A stretch of 64,000 nt of DNA from Hyaloperonospora brassicae. Lineage: Eukaryota; Oomycota; Peronosporomycetes; Peronosporales; Peronosporaceae. The notes under the pieces are model-generated. The model had not been told where the DNA came from, did not search any database, and was given only the letters and a program-made list of their open reading frames with translations. The stretch is taken from the NCBI GenBank assembly GCA_947650285.1, contig CANTFL010001198.1:124001-188000 (forward strand). The letters run 5' to 3'. Of the stretch, positions 20,993 through 33,112 are shown in pieces. Within the stretch, counting starts at the first letter, position 1, and each line of letters opens with the position of its first letter. Both the position numbers and the translations under genes were made by a program.

Positions 20993-23900
20993 ATGGTCGC
21001 AACGACGGCGGACCTGGTGGTCAACGGGGGCGCAGCGCAGGCGCTGGACCTGTGCAGGCGTCTGCTGCGTACGGGCAGCAGCGTGCAGTGCGTAGAAATG
21101 GCGCAGCTCGTACTGGAGCGACTGCGCAGCGGGGCCACCGGCGACTCGAGCGACGATGTGAACGCACTGCTGCGACTGCTGAGCAATTACGTGACGCCCA
21201 CGCGCGAGCTGACGGAGGAGATCCTGTCGTTGCTGCTCTTTTGCGACCATCGCGTGTTGCTGGTCCATCATTTGCCTAAGGTGGGTGCAGTGTCTAACAA
21301 GGAGCTGTGCATTTGATCGCCCATTGCTAATTGTGGTGCATGTGTGGACACTCTTGTGTCATTCTTGCACCACAGTTGACCTACCAGTCGAAAGAGTGTG
21401 TGAAACTAGTGGTCCAAGCTTATTTGGAGCTGCTGGCGACGGACCGGTCCTTGTTGGTGCCGGTGCTTGGATCTCTGGCAGAGATGCCATTGGACAGTGG
21501 CGAGAAGAATACGGTAGTCGAGGCGACGCAGTCGCTGCTAGAAGCGGCAGAAGAGAGCGATATCCCTGCAGTGGTGCAGAGTTTGCTGTCCATGGTGACG
21601 AAATCGTCGGCCTCAAAGGCGCTTGGTCGACTTCGGGCCGAGTGCAACCGCATCCAGTCAGGCACATTGTCCCTTACGATGGAAGTTATTGGACGGTTCG
21701 CAAGTGCTGGGTCGGTGGCGCTAACGGCATTGTTCCGCCTGATCCGACATGTCGAGCCGCTGACAACGTTTGACATTCTCGCGCTGACTCTTGTGATGGG
21801 CAAGTCGGCCGAAAACGAGGTAAGCTACTAATGAGCTATCGCAGAGATCTACCGCCTTACTTGCTGTTTGGACTTACCGTTTGTTTTGCTCCTGCATTCT
21901 GATGGTGCTGCAGTCAGCTGTACGAACGACAACGTCTGTTGCTCAAAGAGGCCATTTGCACGGCCGATTGATGCGCGAAGTCGCTCTGATGCTTGTGAGG
22001 CCAGAATGGGCCTATCTGCTCCCTTCCTTCGTCCAGTTTTGCAGCTGTCTTCTCGCAACTTGTTTCCGCGCTTCTACTCGCGCCACACTTGCTTCAAATC
22101 TGATAAGCAGCTCTGTCGACTCTTTGATCGTTCTCATCGAGACCGCCAGTGTTGTGCATGAAGAGGTAAGATCGATGTTGCCTTTGCGTTGACCCCTGTC
22201 TAACTTTGTCCACGGTACACATCTTCCGACATGCAACAGGCGTTGATTCTTTTGCTGAAAATCGTAAGCCAGCCAAAGAAGTTGTTGCTACTCGCGAACA
22301 CTGATTCAGTGCTGCGTGCTCGAAGCGACGTCTGCTGGAATGTGGCAGAAGCAATCGCGCTGCGATTCTCAGAACTTGCGCGGAGGAATGCTGGTGCACT
22401 AGCATCGTCGTCTCACTTATTCCTTGACCACCTCCATGGAATCGCTTCTGCTACGACGATTGCCGAAAGGTACCCACCGCACATCCTCGACCTGCTTTGT
22501 TCGACCATGGCGTTATTGACGAAGAAGGAGCGGGGCATTTATTCGCTGCTGATGATCACTATACAAAAACAACTCGTGACGCGTGTAGGAGCTTTCGGCT
22601 TGCCTCACGACCAGCAGTCGTTGAGACTTCAGAGCAGTCGATCTCTGCAAAGTCGTGCCAGTGCTGTGGAGGTAAAGCAGCTGATGGCTGTCTTACTTGC
22701 TGGACATCTCCTCAAGAACCAAGTTGTTGTAGAGTCTCGCGACCGTAAAACGCTAGCAAACTGGATGTTGCGTCTCTTGGCTTCCGCGAATCGTGACGAG
22801 ACGCTGCTACATGTGATGGAATTCGTGCGAGAGGAAATGCATCGATCACGTGCAGTCTCATCAGCCTTGGCACAGGAGCGGACACTCCTGACTTCAGCTA
22901 TCTTTCAAGTGTTTGGAAAGAAAGGGTTCTGCTGGATACCGCGCGACCAGGTGCTTCAGCGAATGGAGGGGGACGACAGCGTTGTGATTGCATTCGATGA
23001 CGTTACGAGTAATGTCGCAATGGGTTGCAAACGATCGGCGTCTCCTTTAGTTGCGGATGCTACAGAGTTTGTGCTCAAGCTCCGCTTTGGTGTGCTATCG
23101 TTTTCATTCGGTAACATGAACCACCGTGAGCGGGCGGTACACCATACACTTTTAGCACGAGAGTACCTGACGAAACTTTGCCTTTTCCGGGAACTGTTTC
23201 ACTGCTACATGGGCTTCGCAACCCCAATCGAGCAAATGGAAATCATGGATGCTGCGTGCTTGCTTCCTTCCGCTTACGACCAGGCTATAAGTGCTGAAGC
23301 ATGTGGGTCGATTGAGCCGATCGTTTTGAACACTGTAATCTGGAATCTAGTGTGTGCACTGGATGTTGCAGTCGCCTCAACTAATTTTGCTGCCAAGCTA
23401 TACGCGTCAACAGCGAACAGCTCGTCATTGCAACACGGTCGCAAGGATCAATATGCACGGATGGCAGCTAGGTTGCACATCTGCTTGAGGCAGCAAGACC
23501 ACCTTGCACAGATACTATCTCGTCAAAAGGTAAACATCTCGGCTTGCTTGGAGAGCATCATCGACGACACAGTGAGTTCTCAGCGTGCCAAGACACAAAA
23601 GGATGAGCTGGAGTGGCTGCTGCTAGAAACTTCAGTTGCTGAACAGTTCCTCAACGGTGAGCTTCGTCGCATACGAAAGGAGCCTCCCCGCGGCTCGCTG
23701 TCTGGCCTCGACTTTCGTGTGATCTGTTTGGTCTTCGAAGCCCAGCTCAACCGTCCGCTGGATACGACGACACTGTCGCTGTTTGACGAACTGGAGCTGT
23801 TGCAAGTGTTTAGTCAGCACTTGCAGAACAATGCTATGCCTTCTTCAGGCTTCGACGGCGCGTCGGGTAGTGGTGGGAACCTGAAGTTGCTTGCGTCAAC

Positions 23901-25984
23901 GAGAGAAGGCTGCTGCACAGTGAAGTGGCTGTGCCATCGCGCAGCAGAGCTGAGCCAGCGGATCAGCAACGCTGACTATGATGACATGAAATGGTCTGCA
24001 GACGAAAATTGTGAGGCTGTGTCAGCAGAAGATGTGGCTGCAAGTGCACGAACGAGAAAGTCAATGGCTTACAGTCTCGCGTACATCTACGATTCGTTTA
24101 TCCTGATCTTGGAAGAGTGCCGCGTCGCAAAGGCGGCGAGAGACTCGACGTGGGCCGAAACGATGATGAAGCTGCTTGCTGCTGGCGCAAGCCCTGGCGA
24201 CGATTTGTCTCGTGTCGACAGTCCGTTCGGGTACAACGAAGTAGTCTTCCGCTTCCTGGCGCGACAGTGCCTCGAGTTGACGGTAAGTGCACTTGCGCTG
24301 AACGGTTTGTTTCCCGTGACTAATATGCGGCTCAATGGGATGCATGCAGGACCCTACGTTAGCTTCGTTGGTCACCGATGCCCTCATCTCGCTCGTGCTG
24401 GACACGAAGAAGCGCCCTCTCGTGAGCCAACTGTGCCTCGCGCTGCTGCACCAAACATATCCCGCAGCGCCTGCTGTGTACCAGTTGGACGCACATGCTG
24501 GAAAGTTTCTCAGAGATTTGCCACTGAGGTCGTTGCCCAAAGCTGTGGTCTCTCCGGTCAGTGGCCACGTGTGTTCGCTAGCAAAGTACCGGTGCGCGTC
24601 GATGAAGTGGCGTCACGTGGCGTATCTGGTAGTTGGCTCCTGGGCATTCACGGCTGATGCCGCCGCAGGATCACTTCTGTTGGCTCAATTTCTCGAGGAA
24701 ATGCGCGTGCTGATTGACGCCGCTGCATCCGACAATGGCGAACAGAATGGCACGAAGCGGACTGCAAATACGGATGACAGCGACGCCGAGTCGGACGAGA
24801 ATGATGTTGGCCCAGTACGCGATAGAGACGAGTTTGCTGTGGTGGCAAATGGGGAGCACATTGTGCTGAAGAGCCTGACAAACGAGTCGTTGCCATTTTT
24901 CATTGAGGCAGTTTTGCTCTGTGCGATCGCTTCATTGCATCGTGCGATACCGAAGAAGTCGAGTGCACAAGCTCTCGCAGATGCCAATCCCTTCACGGAC
25001 TACTGCAGTGCAATGAATGTGTTTGGAAGTGCTTTGGGGGTGTTCGCTCAAGCTGAAGCGTGCGGTTTCAACTTGCCATTGAAGACGAACCTGCTCGTGC
25101 TGCGGGGAGGGGCCTTCGCCACGCGGAGTGTCCGATCGATTTTGACGAAGTGCATCGCCTGGCGCATTGATCAAAGTGTGAGCGACTGCACGGGCGCGTT
25201 GGAGCATTTGGGCGTTCTATTCGGCGCTGCTCGTGCCATGTCGGTAGCGATGGAGAGGGTGACACACACGTTCCAGGAGCGTGTCGTTCTCAAGATGCAA
25301 CGAAATGGGAGAAGAGGCGGGTGGTCCAACGAGCTACTGGCAAAGGCTTATGGCAAGAGATACAACACGCGCCGATTGATTTCCAAACCCGAGGCGAAGT
25401 TGGTTCCGTTCTTCGCTCACGGCATCCAGGAGCTTCAAGACTTTCTGCAGGATCAAAGGTACGCAGCGTGAAGAAAAGGATCGAGTGACGACCGTCTCTA
25501 CTTTTTGTTGCACGTGCTGATCGAAAACTTGTTGTGTCGGTGCAGCAACGTGAACAACATCGACTTGGAAGCGGCAAGAGCTCAGTGGGAGTCAGCGAAA
25601 AACGTCTCTGGCGACAGCGAGCATCGTGACGCAATGCTGAGTGACGAGAAGCTCGTTTGCGCGTGTCGGACTCTCCAGGCTGAGGAGTTTACAGCTGCGC
25701 TGCTGAAAGATTGGCGCCCTGCCGTTTCAGCTGAATCGGACGACGATGAGGTTGACGAGGACGAGGACGAGGAGTTGGCTGGCAGTCAAGAAGTGGATGA
25801 CGAATCGCTGTCTGAGGACGCAGACGATGGCTTTGTTGTGAGGTCCGATGTGACAACGGCAACAAACCGAACAGCACTGTTAAGCGAGCACAAGAAGCTG
25901 GCGGTCGGGCTCCAAGAGAACGGCGACCTCGGCTTTCCAACCATTGTTGTCAACTTCAAAAAACAAAAGAAGACGCACAAGTGA
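20993..25984 (+). CDS. FANCI: FANCI-like Fanconi anaemia repair protein
   Basis: Six-exon model, all joints in frame: 20993-21280, 21376-21819, 21914-22165, 22240-24282, 24350-25458, 25546-25984. Introns are 67-95 bp with GT-AG ends. The predicted protein is about 1,524 aa, longer than human FANCI (1,328). FANCI pairs with FANCD2 in the nucleus to mark DNA interstrand crosslinks for repair. The call rests on an all-helical solenoid with recognisable FANCI-like stretches: the IPAVVQSLLSMV region in exon 2, the VCWNVAEAI and RASAV region in exon 4, and the C-terminal ISKPEAKLVPFF block. At the RKSAV-type site around the human modified Lys523, this protein reads R-A-S-A-V (Ala468). The C-terminus is acidic (EDEDEE) and ends KKQKKTHK. 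The start at 20993 is preferred because the in-frame extension to 20876 looks noncoding. FANCD2 is the main alternative and is less likely. Confidence 0.72.
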
Positions 25985-26048
25985 GATCCACTTGGCCCGT
26001 CATGACATTGTAGACTACTGTTTCGTTCCTGTACTTGTCGCATTAGAA

Positions 26049-28612
26049 CTACCCAAGCTTTGATAATTTTTGCTGTTGACGCGAGCGGAAGATGTCGTGT
26101 GCTGGTCGCTTACTAACCACTCCTGAGCCACCGTCATCGTCGCCGAGCCCGCTATTCTTTTCGGCTTCGGCAGCTTGCTGCTGAAGCTGCTGTTGGTGCT
26201 GCGCCGCTATTTGTTGCTGCATTTGCTGTTGCTGCTGCTGCGCCATTTGCTCGATGCGCGAGCGCGGAGGGAAATCAACAAGTAGCATTGCTCGAAAGAT
26301 ATGCTCCACGTCAGCAATCGGCCCATTCCAAGGCAGGTTTAGCGGTAGCATGCCAGCAAACTCTTTCAAGAAATCGGGCAGCGGAGGGCCCGGTATTTGC
26401 CTGCACAGGAATAAACATGCCGTTATTGTCAATGACACAGCACCAATCGTACGCAGACAAGTTACTCCACAATCTTGCGCACCTGTCCATGTCAAAAATG
26501 AAGCCACCACCCGCACCAGCACTTCCCATTCCGTCTTCATCGTCACCACCCTCATCACGACAGGACCCAGACGGACCGCCACGTGAAGAGGCGCGATACA
26601 TGTCGAGGAAACTTTGGTCGCAACTCGTCGGTGGCCGCATGTTCAAGAAGGAGTACCGGTGAGCGATACTCAGTAAGCCTTTCATTTCCACGAAAGGTTC
26701 ATTCGGAAACGCCAGTGCACGACGAGCCTCTACTTTTGCCACAGTAGTAAGATCGCCGCCACTCGCCACCATCGTGTGCTCAAACTCCACATATCGGTCC
26801 CATATCGGGCGTGATTTCTCCGGAGGCATGACTGACAGCACTTTCTCGAATAAAGACCGCATATCTGTAATCGTGCGAGAAATCACTCACTCGCCAAGCA
26901 GTATTTGATATTGCAAGTTGTACGGAGCACTTACTGTTGTCGTCATTCAAATGGCCAAGAAATTCCAGATAGCGGAGTACGTAGGCAGGCTCTTGTATAC
27001 ATTTCTTCAAGCCAAGCTCAAAAATCTTGAGCGCAATGTCTTTTCCGCTTTCAGAATTATCGCTGTAAAACTCCAGCAAGGCTACACCATACCATCACAA
27101 ATACAATACATTAGACGCTGGAACACGGAACTTAACGTAACGGCGAAGTTGGCGTTGCTCACCCGACGCCGCAAAAACGTGATATGTGCAAGCACCTTCC
27201 CGCTCGTCTTTGCGTGCCCTCTTGAAGATTGCGCGGGCCTCGCTTAGCCCCTTCGCGCCGTACGCACGTCGAGCAAAGCGCTGATACGTGACATATGCCA
27301 GCGCGGAGACGTGGTCCTTGATCAGCTTTTCATATATGGCTTTGGCAGCGGCAATGTCTCCACGTATTTCATAGTGGTCAGCAAACGCAAAGTGCAGATA
27401 GCTCGAGTCTGGAATAGCCGCAATCGCGCGCTCAAACACGCTGGTAGCTGCGTCCGGATCGTTCACTTGGTTCTCGTACGAAGCGTACTGATACCAAGCC
27501 TCTGGGTAATGCCGTTTCACGCTTACGAAGAGCTCCAACGTGTAGCGCATGCGTGACTTAAGACGCAACGCGTCCAGTCTTTCCGGATTGCTCATTTCCA
27601 GCGCAAGAATGCTTTGCCAGTTCGCCATATCAACCGCATCAGCTCGAGAGCTCGTTGCGGGCACCGCTAACGCATTGGTATTGACCTGATCGTACAGCTT
27701 TGTACGGTCTCTCAGCACTGCTCTCGATGCATCGAACTTGGGTCGAAACACCTTGAAGAAGTTTTGTGCCAGAGCTTCGTTGTTCGGGATCGAGCGTTCA
27801 AACTTTTCGTAATCTCTCCAGATCGTCTCCATCCCAGTAAGCGGAACCATGACCATACGATGGTACAGCTTTCTCACGTTCAAAAAAGCTTGTGGATCCT
27901 GTTCTTCCTGGACAAAAGCTAAGTACATCTGCCAAATGGGTGCAGCGTCAATGGAGCCTCCTACTCGTTCGATTGCCAGCTCAAAAGCATCCCCCATCAA
28001 CTCCCTGGCTGTTGCAATAGCCGACGGGTCCTTTGAATCCACAGCTACATCCAGCTTGGCGACCTTAGTGAAGTCCAAATAGAACCGCCAGAGGTCCACG
28101 TGGGGACAGCGCAGCTGCATGAGTGATTTCTTGATGATCTCCTGCACGCGGCTATACTGCTTTTCCCGTAGCTCGTGTGCTGCGTAGAGCTTCCACCACC
28201 GTCCCGCCGTAGCAAACTGCGCCAGGAACGCCTCGTAGTGCTCACGTGCTTCTGCAATCGGCAGCAGCTGCACCTCCTCCATGAGGGCGACCCACGCGTC
28301 CGTGTCCCACTTGTTCTGGGCCACGGCAGCCGAACAGCGCTTGAACTTGGGCGAGTGCTGACGCTGCAGTTGGCTCAAGTCCGCGTCTTCCTCTTCCTCG
28401 TCGGCGTCTTCGTCCATCCACGTTTTCTACAGAGACGTCAACATGCGACAGCGCAGGAGAGAGCGCGAGAGCAGTGAGAACACGAGAAGGAAACAAGAGA
28501 GCAGACGGGACGAATTCCGATCGTCCTCTTCCAGACGTACTCGGTCGCTTGACGACGTCGCTGGAAGCGCCGCGGCGATGGGCTCGTCTTCCTCGGAGCT
28601 GTCGGACGCCAT
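26049..28612 (-). CDS. CSTF3: Cleavage stimulation factor subunit 3 (CstF-77/Rna14)
   Basis: Five-exon model on the minus strand: 28612-28541, 28426-27163, 27081-26935, 26864-26483, 26400-26049. Introns are GT-AG and all joints are in frame, giving about 738 aa (human CSTF3 is 717). The protein is the scaffold of the nuclear complex that binds downstream elements during mRNA 3'-end cleavage and polyadenylation. The acidic N-terminus is followed by HAT repeats from about residue 40 (WRFYLDF, MYLAFVQ, WYQYASYENQ, FADHYEIRGD, IFELGLKK, RSLFEKVL). Late in the protein comes the ADVEHIFRAM segment, then a Gln-rich run. It ends with HDIFRSRQQQKL, like the conserved tail that binds CstF-64. Exon 1 is inferred from a GTACGT donor after TSSSDR; otherwise translation would start at 28417. 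Two CCAAT motifs lie within 130 bases upstream. The stop is 64 bp from the stop of the converging FANCI-like gene. Confidence 0.88.
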
Positions 28613-28966
28613 CGACTTCTGGGCCGCCACGTCCCTTTCTATTGGAGATTGTCGAGCGATGCGATTGGTGGAAAAGCGAAGCAAGGACTCTCGCTCGAGC
28701 CAAGTCCAACTATCACAAGTGGCTAATGGGACATTTGCACGCGAGAAAGCATCTTTGTTTACGATTGTTTTAAACAATTCAGCTGGGATGGTATTTAGCG
28801 AGTGATATGACAAATGAGAGGCGATCGACCGCGAAAGCTTTCGTGCGAGCAGACACGAAGACCGACCGAGTCGTAAAGAAGTGCAACAACAAGTCAAGTG
28901 CAACAACAAGTCAATTGATTTAAACTTTGTGCAGTGACGGGAATTGACACAGGTGTGTCAGCAAAG
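28613..28966. other. Upstream region of CSTF3-like gene
   Basis: No separate gene seen. On the minus strand it contains two CCAAT motifs close to the start codon, then sequence leading to the left inverted-repeat arm. Confidence 0.4.
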
Positions 28967-30604
28967 CCTGTGAGACGTTCATTCTGAGACGTGACTGTAA
29001 GCAAAGTCTTTGCTCGTCACATCACTTGTGACACGTTTGTGTCTCTCTGGATGTACATTGAGCTGTTTGTTTACCAGTGCTCGTCAACACATCTGCACGT
29101 GCGGCACCATCAGTTTGCATCACAAGCAGCACTTGAGCCACCGGCAACGCAGAAAGAGCGCATCCTCTTCTATCGCCCACGCAACGAGCGGTACGTCAGG
29201 AGCTACACGTCTTGCAACGAGGCTGGTCCTGCTGCATACTCGATCGCAGCATCTGGACGAGAGCCATCGCGTGTTGTCCAACTTCCGACTCAGGTAGCGA
29301 GCGAGCGACATCGAGCAGGTCACGCAACACAGAGGCCGAAAGGCTGTGCGACAAGGAGGCCGAACGCTATGAAAAGTGTGTTGCTGAGTCAACTGAAGCC
29401 CAACAATTGGGACATTCACACGTACTTGTGTGCGCCGCCCCTCCCCCCCCGACTAGGTTGCGTTCACTTGGCACGAGTTGCTCGACGTACGATCTGTCCC
29501 TGTGAGCCGACGACAGGTTCCCATCAGGAACTCGAATGCTGCCACAGGCGAAGGTGAGGCCAGCCATCAAACGATGCAGAGTCGACTGGTATGGTCTGAC
29601 TGGAGTCAGCAAGGTCTGCGGAGGGGAAACAACATGGAAGATGCTACAGCGACGCCTTGATCCGAGTAGCACTCGAAGCAAAGGGTCAAAGGGTCCGTCG
29701 ATCGAGGCCGGGGCGAGTGCGAGGGGCTGCTGATGCAGAGAGGAAACGAAGTTCGATATGTACAGGAGCTCACCTAGAGCCAGCAGATGCTGTGTGAGAC
29801 GGTATGGCTGTCGGGACAGACGGATCGACGTCCGAGGAAAACCCGCCGCTCGAGTCGAACGACCGCCCCGCCTTCAGTGACGACGCGTGTCTCGTCAGGT
29901 CTCACTTGCAGGCTCAGCCGTGTGAGTGACGCACGATACCACGGGACGGAGGTGACGCCATCGACCCCGCACGACGGTCAGGAACACTTCCCGTACGCAC
30001 GACGCTCAGGAGCGAAATAGGAATGCTATGATGAAGCAGTCGATCCTCTGACAGCGACATGTCGTGGCACTGACAGCGGACGTTCCTCCTCTCGACAAGA
30101 CTTGAGCAGCGGGAGCGCTGTCCTCAGCGACCAATAACGGACGGATTGATGCGTGCGTACAATGACACGAAGCGACTGAAGCGACGCGACGACTTTGATC
30201 GGAGACCTGCGCCGACGCGATCAACGGCGACGAAGCGAAATTTTCGCACACGGCAAAGCTGCGGTAGAGAATGCACACGAGGCAACGCGAGACGACAGCA
30301 GTGCCGAGTTGCTCTTCGTAGAAACGTAGGAAGGCATTTGCAATGGTGTATAGGCAACAAAACGGCTCGTGGAGATCGTCGAGCAGCTCTCGATTGCACA
30401 CGTAGTGTGTAAAGAACCCCTCACGCCGGTACGCTATGCTCTTTTGCAGGGTCTACACTGGCCCACGAACCAAACGGTCTCACGCTGTTGCCTGTCCATG
30501 TGAATCGCCACTTTCGCGTGTGTCGAGTGGCCACAAACGCGCTCGCATGGCCGTACCACTTTTTTGCTCGGGAGCGATTGTGGCACCAAAATTAGGTGAT
30601 AGTC
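28967..30604 (+). repeat. Left arm of 1.64-kb inverted repeat
   Basis: Matches the reverse complement of 39261-40893. The outer 1.4 kb is nearly identical. The inner 200 bp (about 30400-30604) is only about 80% identical by eye. Several frames are open in both arms (28991-29557 plus; 30006-30401 minus), but no family is recognised. Frames on both strands look protein-like, so I assign no gene. Confidence 0.85.
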
Positions 30605-30864
30605 ACCCTAAGCACGTGCAAAGCCGTCGCCATGATCCTTTCGTCGTCCAGATGGCGTGACGTAGGACGCTTCTACCGGACATAGAACCCCTTGAGTCCA
30701 ACAACGTGTCGCGCGGTCGCAACGTTGCGAGCTTCGAGCACATGTTTCATTTGTATGGCGCAGAGTGTCGTTCTTGGGATGGGGCAGAGTCCGGATGGAA
30801 GGCTGCAAGGTGCGACCGTCCGTGGGGCTCTGCGCCTGGTTCTCTCCTGCTCCTCTCCTGCTCC

Positions 30865-30881
30865 TCATTCGTTAGTTCGCC
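30865..30881 (+). promoter_or_regulatory. Oomycete-type initiator (candidate)
   Basis: CTCATTCGTTAGTTCG resembles the oomycete core promoter, an Inr of the TCATTC type followed by a T-rich flanking element. It sits about 46-62 bases before the start codon at 30927, inside a CT-rich leader. Confidence 0.45.
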
Positions 30882-30926
30882 TCCTTCCGCAGACGTCCAC
30901 AAGCAAGTTACCGAACGAAGACGAAG

Positions 30927-32351
30927 ATGAAGTACGCTGTTGGGTTAGTCCTGGCTGCCCTCGCCGTGACTGCCGCTCACGCTGGCCATTTGCAAAATCT
31001 TCGCGCCAACAAGGAGGATGAACTTGCGAGTAAGGGTCTGTTGGAGGACGAAACGGACGCCGGCCTGAATGACGAACCCGCGAAGAAGAAGGATGTCGTC
31101 ATGGTGACGGTCAAGGGCCCGGCTGGCAGTGACGACATAAAAATCAACATCATGGACCTGATCGGCAGTGGAAGTGGCCAAGTCGACTTCGCCGACATTT
31201 TAGATGCCGAAGTAAATTCGCCATTGTATGATCGGCTTCAGAACGCTGGAGATAACGACCCTATCGCCGGGAAGGGTGCGAACGATGGAAGTGCAGAAGA
31301 TCTTTCGTGGCTGTCGAGTGAAGAATCTGGAAACGAGGACCCTGCCGGTACGAAGGGCAGTATGTCAGACGCCGAGATTGAGAAATTTTTGCAGCAGTTG
31401 GTTACTGATAAATCGGGAGAGGGGGACCATCTTGGTGCGAAGGGTGGTGCCAAGGGAGCTCTATCATTGGAGGACGAGGAAGAAGAAGAGGAAGTTGACC
31501 CAATCGGTGCAAAGGGTGGTGCAGGTGATCCGCTTGGTGCGAAGGGTGGTGCCAAGGGAGCCCTATCATTGGAGGACGAGGAAGAAGAAGAGGAAGTTGA
31601 CCCAATCGGTGCAAAGGGTGGTGCAGGTGATCCGCTTGGTGCGAAGGGTGGTGCCAAGGGAGCTCTATCATTGGAGGACGAGGAAGAAGAAGAGGAAGTT
31701 GACCCAATCGGTGCAAAGGGTGGTGCAGGTGACCCTCTTGGTGCGAAGGGTGGTGCCAAGGGAGCTCTATCATTGGAGGACGAGGAAGAAGAAGAGGAAG
31801 TTGACCTTCATGGTGCAAAGGGTGGTGCAGGTGACCCTCTTGGTGCGAAGGGCGGTGCCAAGGGAGCTCTATCATTGGAGGACGAGGAAGAAGAAGAGGA
31901 AGTTGACCCAATCGGTGCAAAGGGTGGTGCAGGTGACCCTCTTGGTGCGAAGGGTGGTGCCAAAGGAGCTCTATCATTGGAGGACGAGGAAGAAGAAGAG
32001 GAAGTTGACCCTCTTGGTGCAAAGGGTGGTGCCAAGGGAGCCCTATCATTGGAGGACGAGGAAGAAGAAGAGGAAGTTGACCCAATCGGTGCAAAGGGCG
32101 GGGACAAGTCTACGAAGGCATCCAAGTCAACGAAGGCGGGTGCTGAAGGCGGCTCGCTTGCTGGGCTATTTGACGAAGGCACGGACGGCCTTGTTGGCGA
32201 TGAAGGAGAGTCAGTCCCTTTGGTGGCGGGCGGCAAGAAGGGCACGAGCCCGGCCGTTGAGAACGAGCCTGTTTTTAGCGAGGCTGACTTGGACGACAGC
32301 CCCATGCAGTCGGAACTAACTGGCACCAAGGACTCTAAGGCCACGAAGTAG
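30927..32351 (+). CDS. Secreted acidic tandem-repeat protein
   Basis: A 474-aa intronless protein. Residues 1-19 form a clear signal peptide (MKYAVGLVLAALAVTAAHA, probable cut before GHLQ). It has no other membrane segment. An acidic, Lys/Gly-containing N-terminal part (to about 165) is followed by seven near-identical units of GAKGGAKGALSLEDEEEEEE plus a short VDPIGAKGGAGDP-type linker. The tail is Lys/Ser-rich (KASKSTKAG), then acidic. No RXLR, LFLAK or catalytic motif is present. The composition suggests an extracellular, disordered, cation-binding or matrix protein, but that is inference. Hits to secreted oomycete proteins would be expected; no family is recognised. Confidence 0.8.
   Translation: MKYAVGLVLAALAVTAAHAGHLQNLRANKEDELASKGLLEDETDAGLNDEPAKKKDVVMVTVKGPAGSDDIKINIMDLIGSGSGQVDFADILDAEVNSPLYDRLQNAGDNDPIAGKGANDGSAEDLSWLSSEESGNEDPAGTKGSMSDAEIEKFLQQLVTDKSGEGDHLGAKGGAKGALSLEDEEEEEEVDPIGAKGGAGDPLGAKGGAKGALSLEDEEEEEEVDPIGAKGGAGDPLGAKGGAKGALSLEDEEEEEEVDPIGAKGGAGDPLGAKGGAKGALSLEDEEEEEEVDLHGAKGGAGDPLGAKGGAKGALSLEDEEEEEEVDPIGAKGGAGDPLGAKGGAKGALSLEDEEEEEEVDPLGAKGGAKGALSLEDEEEEEEVDPIGAKGGDKSTKASKSTKAGAEGGSLAGLFDEGTDGLVGDEGESVPLVAGGKKGTSPAVENEPVFSEADLDDSPMQSELTGTKDSKATK
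31432..32100 (+). repeat. 102-bp coding tandem repeat (7 units)
   Basis: CTATCATTGG anchors occur at 31461, 31563, 31665, 31767, 31869, 31971 and 32043, so the spacing is exactly 102 bp five times and then 72 bp. The units are almost identical at DNA level, including silent sites, so expansion or homogenisation is recent. One unit has DLHGAK in place of DPIGAK. Confidence 0.95.
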
Positions 32352-33112
32352 TCGTTCTCTGAAGACGGGTTCCTTTTGGCAAGTACATTTAATTCATAAT
32401 GACCATTTTTGACAAGATGTTGTCATTTGTGTATTCGCTTGCGCAGGAGTAGTAGACTCGCTAATGCTGATACACAGGCTTGCATATGGCCTCGCTAACA
32501 CATCGCATTTGTATTTTATTGGGATCGATGTGACTAATGCGATGCGAAGGAGAGCAGCTGACGACGATTACACCGCCACGACGGATGCTCGAGTTTTATC
32601 TATTCGCAACTGCTGAATCGAAATAGAGGCTATGGCGGTTAGAATGTAGAAGACGTGCGACAGGTGCGCATAACATGTAGAAATAGTATTGAAAATTTTA
32701 CGACCATCAGTGCCCCGCGCCACGGGTCACTGCTTCGGCACACGCACATGCCTGTTTACTGGATTGCGCAGATGGATCGCGCAGACCGTCATTAAAAGGG
32801 CTGTCCGACGACACGTGCCGCCACGCTCCGGCGTAAGCACACTTTCGATAAACGGTCGCCCAAGCGATCGCAAAAGATGTTAACAAAGAGAACACGTTTG
32901 GCACTAGGCTTCAGTAGCACAGCCAGACAAACCAGAGAGCGCCACTGGAGGTATCCATCTCCGTACAACCACCGGACTCTTTTGAGCACCGGCGTTGCCA
33001 TTCAGGCTTAATGACTTTCTGACATCTTGCAATTTCCAGTGGATAAATCGACAGGTCTGCCTCTCTCTCGCTAACACGTAGAAATGGTCAGCTAAGTAGC
33101 ATTCTCAGTCAG
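32352..33112. other. 3' flank of secreted-protein gene, no gene seen
   Basis: No ORF worth reporting. The sequence contains scattered AT-rich and low-complexity patches leading to the hairpins. Confidence 0.5.

Noticed and set aside
29310..29440. CX9C motif (LCDKEAERYEKC) suggesting a small mitochondrial CHCH protein
   Set aside because: Only one CX9C is present, no start or second helix was found, and the same DNA reads well on the other strand.
28991..29557. 188-aa frame and its mirror (40200-40868) as a protein gene
   Set aside because: The opposite strand is equally protein-like, frame ends depend on a C-run of variable length, and no family is recognised.
31432..32100. Regularly spaced repeats that could be mistaken for a CRISPR array
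   Set aside because: The repeats are contiguous and coding, have no variable spacers, and lie in a eukaryotic secreted-protein gene.
31228..32319. A 363-aa Arg/Lys-rich frame, and minus-strand frames at 31402-32094 and 31238-32344, over the secreted repeat gene
   Set aside because: Shadow frames of the 102-bp repeat. The frame with signal peptide, initiator and start context is the real gene.
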